Positions 7,335 to 13,243 of a stretch of 13,243 nt of DNA are shown in pieces. Source of the DNA: JBBRFH01 sp038224615 (GTDB taxonomy: Bacteria; Planctomycetota; Phycisphaerae; Tepidisphaerales; Tepidisphaeraceae); NCBI GenBank assembly GCA_038224615.1, contig JBBRFH010000075.1:1-13243 (forward strand), written 5' to 3'. A program made the position numbers and the translations under genes. Under the pieces are notes generated by a model. It saw nothing but the letters and a program-made list of their open reading frames with translations, did not search any database and was not told the origin of the DNA. Numbering within the stretch: the stretch's first letter is position 1; each line of letters starts with the position of its first letter.

Positions 7335-9365
7335 ATGACGATAGACAAAGAGCTCCAAGAATTTCGTGACCTGATGAAGCCGCCGGAGACGTGGGTGGAT
7401 GCCTTTGGATTGAAGGCGATCATCGGCGGGCTGTTCGTCGGGCTGATCATGACGCCGGCGAGCATGTACATGCAGCTCGTCACCGGCTCGGACATCGGAC
7501 CGGCGGCGCAGTGGGTGACGATCATCCTCTTCCTGGAGGTCGCGCGCCGCTCGTTCACACAGCTTGCCCGGCCGGAGATTTACATCCTCTATTACATGGC
7601 CGGTGCGACACTGGTCCACTCCGGGCCAGGACAGGGGCTGCTGTGGCAGCAGTTCCTTCCCCAATCCGAGCAGATGCGCGGGTTCGCGATCGCCGACAAG
7701 ATCCCCTCGTGGTACGCGCCGTCGGATCCGGACGTGCTGGGCTCGCGGTCGTTTTTCAACTGGGGATGGTTCGCGCCGATCTGTCTGATGGGCCTGGGCA
7801 TGTTCCTGTCGCGGCTCGACAGCTTCGGGCTCGGGTACATCATGTACCGCATCACGTCGGACGTGGAGAAGCTCCCCTTCCCGATGGCCCCGGTTGGTGC
7901 TGCGGGCGTGACGGCGCTGGCGGATGCGTCCAGCGGACAGGAAACCTGGCGGTGGCGCGTCTTCAGCTTCGGCGCCGTGCTCGGCATGGCGTTCGCCGTC
8001 GTCTACCTGGCGCTGCCCGCGGTTACGGGCGCGTTCCTTCCGGAAAAAATCGCGATCTTCCCCGTCCCGTTCAAAGACCTGACTGAGAACACCGAGACCT
8101 TCCTCCCGGCCGTGCCGATGATGCTGTCGTTCGACATCGGCCTGCTCATCCTGGGCATGGTGTTGCCGTTCTGGGCGATGGTGGGCAGCTTCGCGGGGCT
8201 GGTGATCTCGCTGATCGTCAACCCGTCGCTCTATCACGCCGGCGTGCTGCATAACTGGTCGCCGCGCATGGGGGCGATTCGGACGATCAACAGCAACACG
8301 CTCGATTTCTACTTCAGCTTCGGGCTGGGCCTGACGCTGGCGATCGCGGTCGTGGGCTTTTACCAGGTCTTCGCCAGCCTCCGCGCGGCTCGTAAGGCAG
8401 GCAACCAGTCGGGCAAGAAAAGCGCCGGGCTCAAGGCGCTGCTGACGCCCCCGGCGGGTCGCGGCGACATTCACATCTGGGTCGCGGCGCTGATCTACAT
8501 CGGCACGATGACGACGACGATCACGCTGGCGTACTTCCTGCTGACCGCCGCCCACAACCAGGCCGTCGCCGCCGGCCGGCCCGAAGCCGCCAGCGAGGTG
8601 ACGTGGGTGCTGCTGGGCGTGTTCATCTTTTACGGCTTCGTCTACACGCCGATCATCAGCTACGTGTCGGCCCGGATGGAAGGCATCATCGGCAATACGG
8701 TGAATATCCCCTTCGTCCGCGAAGCGACCTTCATCCTCACCGGCTATCAGGGGGCGGCGATCTGGTTCGCGCCGTTCCCGGCGCACAATTACGGCGCGGC
8801 GACCCTCTACTTCCGCAAGACCGAACTGACGGGCACCAAGATCTACTCGATGCTCAAGGCCGAGCTGTTTATCCTTCCGATCGCGTTCGTCAGCACGGTG
8901 ATCTTCAGCCAATTCATCTGGAACATCGCGCCGGTACCGAGCCAGAGCTTTCCGTTTACCGAAACGATGTGGGAGGCGATCGCCTATCGGCAAGGCTTGA
9001 TCATGAGCGCCACGCTCCCCGGCGGGGACCACGGGCCGTTCGCGGAGGCATTCAAGCCGGGGGTGCTGTTTTTGGGATTCGGCGTCGCGATCTTCCTGTT
9101 CAGTACGATGACCTGGTTCGGGCTGCCGATCCTGCTGGTGTACGGCGTGATTCGCGGGCTGGATCAGTCGTCGCCGCACGTGATTATCCCGCAGTTCATC
9201 GGCGCCATGCTCGGTCGGTACTACTTTGCCAAACGGTTCGGCGACATGTGGAAGCAGTACATCATCGTCTTCTTCGCCGGCTATTCCTGCGGCACGGGGC
9301 TGGTGATGATGCTGTCGCTTGGCTTGGTGTTCATCAGCAAGAGCGTGTTCCAGTCGCCGTATTGA
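7335..9365 (+). CDS. OPT-like polytopic membrane transporter (DUF6785/DUF6784-type)
   Basis: This 676-aa protein has about 12 to 14 hydrophobic helices. The N-terminal AIIGGLFVGLIMTPASMY starts near residue 28, and the C-terminal end runs through GAMLGRYYF, then AGYSCGTGLVMMLSLGLVFI. The LPFPMAPVGA stretch (180-189) resembles the LPFP-type loop of oligopeptide-transporter (OPT) superfamily proteins. The overall pattern matches large planctomycete proteins that I recall as DUF6785/DUF6784 or 'peptide transporter'; this is from memory and was not searched. A short basic loop (about 353-375, RAARKAGNQSGKKS) is probably cytosolic. If it is OPT-like, it would move peptides or metal chelates across the inner membrane by ion coupling. 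The ATG follows two bases after the right arm of the repeat cassette, without a Shine-Dalgarno. The membrane-protein call is certain; the substrate is unknown. Confidence 0.65.
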   Translation: MTIDKELQEFRDLMKPPETWVDAFGLKAIIGGLFVGLIMTPASMYMQLVTGSDIGPAAQWVTIILFLEVARRSFTQLARPEIYILYYMAGATLVHSGPGQGLLWQQFLPQSEQMRGFAIADKIPSWYAPSDPDVLGSRSFFNWGWFAPICLMGLGMFLSRLDSFGLGYIMYRITSDVEKLPFPMAPVGAAGVTALADASSGQETWRWRVFSFGAVLGMAFAVVYLALPAVTGAFLPEKIAIFPVPFKDLTENTETFLPAVPMMLSFDIGLLILGMVLPFWAMVGSFAGLVISLIVNPSLYHAGVLHNWSPRMGAIRTINSNTLDFYFSFGLGLTLAIAVVGFYQVFASLRAARKAGNQSGKKSAGLKALLTPPAGRGDIHIWVAALIYIGTMTTTITLAYFLLTAAHNQAVAAGRPEAASEVTWVLLGVFIFYGFVYTPIISYVSARMEGIIGNTVNIPFVREATFILTGYQGAAIWFAPFPAHNYGAATLYFRKTELTGTKIYSMLKAELFILPIAFVSTVIFSQFIWNIAPVPSQSFPFTETMWEAIAYRQGLIMSATLPGGDHGPFAEAFKPGVLFLGFGVAIFLFSTMTWFGLPILLVYGVIRGLDQSSPHVIIPQFIGAMLGRYYFAKRFGDMWKQYIIVFFAGYSCGTGLVMMLSLGLVFISKSVFQSPY

Positions 9366-9368
9366 CCG

Positions 9369-9469
9369 GATTTGCAAAGGCCAATTTGCAATTTGCAAAT
9401 GAAGACGCAAAACGTGAAATCAACCACCGATCCTCGATTGCAAATTGCAAATTGCAATCGGCAATTGCT
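9369..9469. repeat. Gene-less copy of the AATTTGC heptad inverted repeat
   Basis: The left arm (9369-9403) matches the left end of the cassette at 6897 at 30 of 33 positions. The right arm (9435-9469) is again heptads of the AAATTGC type. The cores 9382-9398 and 9438-9454 are perfect 17-bp inverted complements. Only about 31 bases separate the two five-heptad arms, so no four-helix-bundle gene is present. This is either a deletion derivative or the minimal form of the element. It provides the ATG and first codons of the downstream reading frame. Confidence 0.75.
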
Positions 9470-10343
9470 CGCGTGGCAGGGCTGGCAGTTGTTGATTCCG
9501 AACGACTGGAATCCGGTCAAGGTCGAAGGAGACTTCGACGACGGGTCGCTGCTGATCGCCGACATGCACGCGGCGCGGCTGGGTTTGCGATGGCGGAAGG
9601 CGGCGAAGACAGCAGACCCGGCGAAGTGGGCCGATCGCGCCATGCGGGCAGAGGTCGGAAAGTTAGCCGCGAGCGAAGTGAGCGACTTGGCGATGCCGCA
9701 AGCCAGCGCGTGGCGCATCAGCCGACTCTACACCGAGCCTGAACCGCCCGGCCGCGACGTGTGGATGGGGTGGAGCGAGCCATCGGGCCGCGTGATGGAA
9801 ATCGTCTATCACGCCCAGGCGCGCGACAACGTGCTGGCCGGCGACGTGCTGACGACGCTGGCGGACACCACGCGTGGCGAGCCGCTCGCGTGGTCGATCT
9901 TCGACCTTAGCGTGAAGACGCCCGCAAAGCTGTCCCTGCAGTGGTTCAAGCTCAACGCCGGCGATTTGTCGCTGGCGTTCAGCGAGAAGCGCGGGCGGAA
10001 GCTCTCGGTGGTAAGACAGATCGGACCCGCCTCGCTCGCGCTGGCGCGGCAACCGCTCGACGGCTGGATGAGCCAGCAGCGCCACCCGCTGCGAAAGCTC
10101 TATCGGCCGATGAGCAAACCCGAGCCGACAGTGCTCGGCGTCGGCGGACAGAAGCTCGAGGGCCTCCGCGCCACGCTGTCGCGCAAGCGGCGGCTGTGGT
10201 GGCTGTGGGTGGTGGCGAAAAGACTCGTGCTGCTCGGCCTGCACGACCCTGCCCGCAAGCGGCTGCTGATCGGGCAGAGCGAGGACGAGCAGGTGTTACG
10301 CGATTTGATGGCGTCCATCGGTTGGGCAAAAGGTACCGAATAA
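9399..10343 (+). CDS. Unrecognised soluble protein, possible duplicated domain
   Basis: From the ATG at 9399 the protein has 314 aa. I do not recognise the family. No signal peptide or confident membrane helix is visible; a short hydrophobic stretch (RLWWLWVVAKRLVLLGL) near residue 265 is too basic to call. Two halves share a loose pattern. The first has W-Q-L-L-I-P-x-D-W followed by DDGSLLIAD and LGLRW. The second has LAWSIFDLSV followed by NAGDLSLAF and LSVVRQ. This suggests an internal duplication of a beta-rich module, inferred by eye. The first 23 or so residues are translated from the heptad repeat (for example LQIANCN), so the ancestral start may be further in, such as the TTG at 9465. 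An upstream in-frame TTG at 9372 is also repeat DNA and less likely. It precedes the PqqD-fold gene by 73 bases on the same strand, so the two may act together. Confidence 0.6.
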   Translation: MKTQNVKSTTDPRLQIANCNRQLLAWQGWQLLIPNDWNPVKVEGDFDDGSLLIADMHAARLGLRWRKAAKTADPAKWADRAMRAEVGKLAASEVSDLAMPQASAWRISRLYTEPEPPGRDVWMGWSEPSGRVMEIVYHAQARDNVLAGDVLTTLADTTRGEPLAWSIFDLSVKTPAKLSLQWFKLNAGDLSLAFSEKRGRKLSVVRQIGPASLALARQPLDGWMSQQRHPLRKLYRPMSKPEPTVLGVGGQKLEGLRATLSRKRRLWWLWVVAKRLVLLGLHDPARKRLLIGQSEDEQVLRDLMASIGWAKGTE

Positions 10344-10381
10344 CGCGGCTCGCACGCTGAAGGATTGATTCGCTTCCTGCT

Positions 10382-10409
10382 CGACACTCGACACCGGACA
10401 TTCGACACT
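10382..10409. repeat. Solo heptad repeat, CGACACT type
   Basis: Four consecutive 7-bp units: CGACACT, CGACACC, GGACATT, CGACACT. It ends 7 bases before the ATG of the PqqD-fold gene, where a ribosome binding site would be expected. There is no inverted partner in the window. The spacing from the previous stop to the next start is only 73 bases, most of it this repeat and a GC-rich lead-in. Confidence 0.65.
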
Positions 10410-10416
10410 TTCGATA

Positions 10417-10815
10417 ATGCTGTTCAATAAGAAACAACCTCAACTCTCTGCCGAACAGGCCCTGGGACTCAAGCCCATGCGCCTCGTCGAGGCCGAGATG
10501 CAGCGCGTACAGGGCGTTGACGACAACGCCGGCGGGCTGCTGACGGTGAAGCTCCGCCAGCCCAAATGGGGCCGGCGACTTTTCCGCCTGCCCGAGCACG
10601 CGACCAAGACCTTCGAGTTCGATTCCATCGGCACCTTCGTCTGGGAAAACATCGACGGCAAGACCAGCGTCGAACAGATCATCAAGCGCCTCAGCAAACG
10701 CTATGATCTGAACCTCCGCGAGGCGCAGGTGCCGACCCTGTCGTTCCTGCAGACGCTGATCAAGAAGGGCCTCGTCGGCGTGCCGCTGGAGAAGGCGAAG
10801 AAGGAGCCGGTCTGA
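10417..10815 (+). CDS. PqqD-family protein
   Basis: The protein has 132 aa. The PqqD-type winged-helix core lies around residues 36-122: FEFDSIGTFVWENIDGK (66-82), then a helix with SVEQIIKRLSKRYDL (84-98), and the closing LQTLIKKGLVGV (111-122). About 35 extra N-terminal residues and a Lys/Glu/Pro-rich tail flank the core. PqqD-fold domains bind leader peptides of ribosomally made peptides and deliver them to modifying enzymes. Stand-alone copies also occur in clusters without such enzymes, where their role is unclear. No radical SAM enzyme or precursor peptide is visible here; the neighbours are an unknown soluble protein and ABC transporter parts. The TGA overlaps an ATG (TGATG), but that downstream frame is repeat sequence. 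The domain call is good; a peptide-chaperone role here is inference. Confidence 0.8.
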   Translation: MLFNKKQPQLSAEQALGLKPMRLVEAEMQRVQGVDDNAGGLLTVKLRQPKWGRRLFRLPEHATKTFEFDSIGTFVWENIDGKTSVEQIIKRLSKRYDLNLREAQVPTLSFLQTLIKKGLVGVPLEKAKKEPV

Positions 10816-10832
10816 TGAAGAAGAATACGTTG

Positions 10833-10995
10833 AGCCGCGAAGATGCGATGGGCGCGAAGGCAAACACGAAGAATCCAAGACCGGAGCCACAGATTGCACA
10901 GATGACACAGATTCAGAAAGACACAAATTTGGGAATCCGCGCCTCCAAGGGCATTGCTTCGCGTCTTCCTTCGCGCTCATCGCATCTTCGCGGCT
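10833..10995. repeat. 163-bp inverted-repeat element with 39-bp arms and a 9-bp tandem core
   Basis: Arm 10833-10871 and arm 10957-10995 are inverted complements at 35 of 39 positions. Both contain AGCCGCGAAGATGCGATG at the outer side. Between them lie three 9-bp tandem units: ACAGATTGC, ACAGATGAC, ACAGATTCA (10889-10915). No real gene is inside. The element occupies the junction between the PqqD-fold gene and the permease. In mRNA it would make a 39-bp stem that could separate or differentially stabilise the two halves of the operon. From memory, arms of this type are dispersed widely in planctomycete and related genomes. Confidence 0.75.
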
Positions 10996-11031
10996 AAGAA
11001 TTGATCTGCGTCCCTCTGCGGCTGACAAACC

Positions 11032-12018
11032 ATGGCCAAACAACAACAACCCGCGCGTCAGATCAAGCTGCCGATGAGCAAGGCGGTCGAGATTGCGTGG
11101 AAGTCGATTCGCCTGCGGCTCAGCCGCTCGATGCTCGTCACCAGCGCGATCGTGCTGGCACTGGCGTTCCTTTGCTCGATCCTGACCACCGAGACGCTCA
11201 TCGACGGCATGCGCGACTGGGTCCGTGACTTCCCGACGTCGGACCGGTTCAAGGAACTCAAGGCCCAGCGCGACAAGCTCGATATCGAGCTCAAGGCAAT
11301 GGAGTCGACGCTGCGCTTCGACGTCACCCAGGCCAAGCCCGCCCAGGACGCGCCGGCGTTCAAGCCGAAAGTGGCGTTCGACGGCGACGAGTGGGACGAC
11401 GTGCGCGAGCGCGTCGGTGCTCTGCCCGTCCCCTCGGCCGATCTCACCAAGCTGCTGACGGCCGATCCGGGCAGGCTCGCGGAGGTGAAAAAGATGATTG
11501 GCCTGATGGGCGAGCGCAAGACGATCCGCGCCGAGCTGAACCGCCCTGAAGATCTCAAGGCAGTCATGGCCGGTAAGGGCGTGCCCACCGAGACCACCGA
11601 GATCGCCGCCAACAAGATCCAGACCCGCTGGGTGATCGCGCTGGCGCTGCTCGTCGCGTTCGTCGGCATTCTCAACGCGATGCTGATGAGCGTCACCGAG
11701 CGCTTCCGCGAGATCGGCACGATGAAATGCCTGGGCGCGCTCGATGGGTTCATCGTCAAGCTCTTCCTGCTCGAAAGCCTCTTCCAAGGCACCGTCGGCA
11801 CGGTGCTGGGCATCCTGGTCGGTCTCGGCGTCAGTTTCGGCATGGCGGCGCTCAGCTACGGCAGCGCCGGCGTGATGAACCTGCACCGAGGCGAGATCGG
11901 CATCAACGTGTTGATTACCCTCGTCGTCGGCATGGCGCTCAGCGTCGGCGGCGCGATCCTGCCGGCGCTGCAGGCGGCTCGCATGGAGCCGATCGCGGCG
12001 ATGCGCGTGGAAGCATGA
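11032..12018 (+). CDS. FtsX-like ABC transporter permease (compact MacB/LolC type)
   Basis: This 328-aa protein has the four-helix FtsX/MacB topology. TM1 is about 33-53, TM2 about 201-223, TM3 about 248-274 and TM4 about 290-312. The diagnostic cytosolic motif after TM2 reads ERFREIGTMKCLGA (225-238), and the C-terminus ends in ALQAARMEPIAAMR. The periplasmic part (about 54-200) is short for MacB and begins with a charged, probably coiled-coil stretch (about 71-95). The N-terminal 15 residues are polar and Gln-rich. It should dimerise, with itself or with the giant permease, and couple to the ATPase at 12482. Such complexes drive lipoprotein extraction, peptide or toxin export, or cell-wall hydrolase control; nothing here selects among these. 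No Shine-Dalgarno is obvious upstream. Confidence 0.88.
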   Translation: MAKQQQPARQIKLPMSKAVEIAWKSIRLRLSRSMLVTSAIVLALAFLCSILTTETLIDGMRDWVRDFPTSDRFKELKAQRDKLDIELKAMESTLRFDVTQAKPAQDAPAFKPKVAFDGDEWDDVRERVGALPVPSADLTKLLTADPGRLAEVKKMIGLMGERKTIRAELNRPEDLKAVMAGKGVPTETTEIAANKIQTRWVIALALLVAFVGILNAMLMSVTERFREIGTMKCLGALDGFIVKLFLLESLFQGTVGTVLGILVGLGVSFGMAALSYGSAGVMNLHRGEIGINVLITLVVGMALSVGGAILPALQAARMEPIAAMRVEA

Positions 12019-12025
12019 GGACCAA

Positions 12026-12470
12026 AATGACGAATGACGATTGCCGAATGACGAATGAGACTGCCTTGGACCGCTCTGTGGCACTTCGCCTTCGCACACG
12101 TCTGTTCGCCGTTCGGGTCATTCGAATGATTGAGACGCTGCCGTCATGTGTCGCAGCGCGGGCAATCGGAACCCAACTGGTGCGGTCGGCCACTTCCATC
12201 GGTGCCAACTACCGTTCCGCCTGCAAGGCTCGCTCGCGGGCCGACTTTGTGTCAAAAATGGGAATTGTTGAAGAGGAAGCCGATGAAACGATTTACTGGA
12301 TCGAGTTGTTGATCGAAGCAGAACTCGTAAAGCCAGGTAAACGCCGACCTGTTGCGTGAAGCGAACGAACTGACGAGCATCATGGCCGCCTCGCGTATGA
12401 CGGCCAAACGAAATATACAGCGACGCTGATGGTCTGCCCAATCGTCATTCGGCAATCGTCATTCGTCATT
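12026..12470. mobile_element. Heptad-armed inverted-repeat cassette carrying a four-helix-bundle gene (copy 2)
   Basis: The arms 12026-12057 and 12439-12470 are inverted complements at 31 of 32 positions. Extended to 35 bp (12026-12060 and 12436-12470) each is five heptads of the AATGACG type (AATGACG, AATGACG, ATTGCCG, AATGACG, then a degenerate unit). The cassette begins 7 bases after the permease stop and ends 11 bases before the ATPase ATG, so without it the two genes would be about 18 bases apart. The near-identical arms suggest recent arrival or active upkeep, although the enclosed gene is frameshifted. The architecture is the same as the cassette at 6897-7332, with unrelated heptads. 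Confidence 0.75.
12027..12429 (+). pseudogene. Frameshifted four-helix-bundle (S23/IVS-type) gene
   Basis: The first frame reads from an ATG inside the left repeat arm (12027; alternative ATG at 12048). It includes SATSIGANYRSACKARSR and the GIVEEEADETIYWIELL helix, then runs off family similarity and stops at 12357-12359. Just after the codons for VKPG, near 12336, shifting by one base restores the family ending: NADLLREANELTSIMAASR, then a basic tail, with TGA at 12427-12429. The break is a one-base frameshift. The protein is clearly related to that at 6943-7296. Its first residues (MTNDDCRMTNE) are translated heptads, so the repeat supplies the start codon. Either the gene is dead, the shift is a sequencing error, or, less likely, it is programmed. 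Confidence 0.8.
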
Positions 12471-12481
12471 GCGAGACAACC

Positions 12482-13243
12482 ATGAGCCAAACCGCCGCCG
12501 ATCAACCCACCCCCGCCCCTTCCACCACCGAGATCGCCGAGTACACCGTGCGCACGATCGACGTGAAGCGCGAGTACAAGATGGGCTCCGAGACCGTCCA
12601 GGCGCTGCGGGGCATCTCCGTCGAGATCATGCGCGGCGAGTACATCTCGATCATGGGCCCGTCGGGGTCGGGCAAGTCGACCTTCTTCAACATGATCGGC
12701 GGGCTTGATAAGCCGACCGACGGCAAGGTCTATATCGACGAGGTCGACATCGCCCAGCTCGACAGCTACGAGCTGGCGTGGATGCGCTGCCGTAAAATCG
12801 GGTACATCTTCCAGACGTTCAATCTCATCCCGGTGATGACGGCGCTGGAGAACGTGCAGTTGCCGATGATCTTCGCCGGCATGAACACCGCCGACGCCCA
12901 GGACAAGGCGATGGAGATTCTCAAGCGCGTCGAGCTTGGGCACCGCTGGAAGAACAAGCCCACCGAGATGTCCGGCGGCCAGCAGCAGCGCGTCGCGATC
13001 GCCCGCGCGTTCGCCAACGATCCCACGATCATCCTCGCCGACGAGCCCACGGGTAACCTCGACCTGAACACCGGCAAGCTGATCATCGAATTGCTGCGCG
13101 GACTGAACGAGGAGCGCGGCGTGACGATCATCACCGCCACGCACGACCACAAGATGCTCGCCATCAGCGACCGCATCATCTGGATCAGCGACGGCAAGGT
13201 CGCCAAGATCAGCCGTCGCGACGAACTCAAGATCGAAGCCGGC
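12482..13243 (+). CDS. ABC transporter ATP-binding protein, MacB/LolD type (3' end outside window)
   Basis: 254 codons are visible, and the frame is open to the last base. All ABC ATPase motifs are present: Walker A GPSGSGKST (59-67), Q-loop glutamine Q111 in FQTFNLIP, signature MSGGQQQR (163-170), Walker B IILADEPTGNLD (183-194) with catalytic E188, and switch histidine H221 in ATHDH. The sequence style (NLIPVMTALENV, DEPTGNLD) is that of the MacB/LolD/FtsE subfamily, which pairs with FtsX-fold permeases such as the two upstream. The first 20 residues are a polar Pro/Thr-rich extension before the fold. Nearly the whole domain is here, so only a short tail should be missing. The ATG lies 11 bases after the repeat cassette, with only a weak GCGAG upstream. 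It should energise the upstream permeases. Confidence 0.93.
   Translation, partial: MSQTAADQPTPAPSTTEIAEYTVRTIDVKREYKMGSETVQALRGISVEIMRGEYISIMGPSGSGKSTFFNMIGGLDKPTDGKVYIDEVDIAQLDSYELAWMRCRKIGYIFQTFNLIPVMTALENVQLPMIFAGMNTADAQDKAMEILKRVELGHRWKNKPTEMSGGQQQRVAIARAFANDPTIILADEPTGNLDLNTGKLIIELLRGLNEERGVTIITATHDHKMLAISDRIIWISDGKVAKISRRDELKIEAG

Noticed and set aside
7164..9410. Minus-strand open frame of 748 codons
   Set aside because: It is antisense to the OPT-like transporter, whose helices and codon pattern are clear. The shadow is highly charged, Arg/His/Asp-rich and lacks motifs.
6897..9469. CRISPR array from the repeated TTTGCAA motifs
   Set aside because: The repeats are contiguous 7-bp units in inverted pairs with no regular spacers, and no cas gene is visible.
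8603..9742. + strand 379-codon ORF in another frame
   Set aside because: It overlaps the transporter and the next gene out of frame, and its Arg-rich composition indicates a shadow.
10815..10997. 60-codon ORF overlapping the PqqD-fold stop by TGATG
   Set aside because: It is almost entirely the inverted-repeat element at 10833-10995. The translation is repeat-derived and no credible protein results.
9979..12099. Minus-strand open frame of 706 codons
   Set aside because: It spans several + strand genes and the repeat element. Parts read as translated dispersed repeats (SREDAMSAKEDAK, SVSSVQSVA).

Overview
The window comes from a GC-rich bacterium with few clear Shine-Dalgarno sites and many short dispersed repeats. 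The gene repertoire (SpoIIE/PP2C phosphatase, PilZ protein, very large FtsX-type permease, an OPT-like membrane protein of a kind I associate with planctomycetes, stand-alone four-helix-bundle proteins) fits Planctomycetota, perhaps Phycisphaerae. That placement is inference from gene content; there is no rRNA or marker gene. Both ends of the window cut through genes.

Layout. Positions 1-795 hold the 3' part of a PP2C/SpoIIE-type phosphatase gene. A 295-bp gap follows with repeat debris and a 162-bp inverted-repeat element. A PilZ-domain gene runs leftward (1456-1091). The 375-bp divergent region 1457-1831 holds a long hairpin repeat and a good sigma70-like promoter whose -35 box lies in a palindrome. 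From 1832 to the end every gene is on the + strand: a 1688-aa fusion of an inactivated M28-peptidase-like ectodomain with an FtsX/MacB-type permease; a four-helix-bundle (23S rRNA IVS/S23-type) gene; a 676-aa polytopic OPT-like transporter; an unrecognised soluble protein; a PqqD-fold protein; a compact FtsX-like permease; a frameshifted second four-helix-bundle gene; and a MacB/LolD-type ABC ATPase cut by the window end.

How the genes may work together. The ATPase and two FtsX-fold permeases suggest an ABC system of the mechanotransmission/exporter class (MacB/LolCDE/FtsEX-like) acting at the cell envelope. The pseudopeptidase ectodomain would be a periplasmic binding or sensing module. The PqqD-fold protein is a candidate adaptor for a peptide or protein substrate, but no radical SAM enzyme, precursor peptide or protease is visible here.

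The most striking signal is between the genes. Most junctions contain repeats, and several are built from degenerate 7-bp units. Both four-helix-bundle genes sit in cassettes bracketed by inverted arms of five heptads each, with unrelated heptad sequence in the two cassettes. A third copy of the first arm pair has no gene. These cassettes look like intervening-sequence elements lodged in the junctions of a polycistronic operon rather than in 23S rRNA, and their arms could fold into long processable stems in the mRNA.
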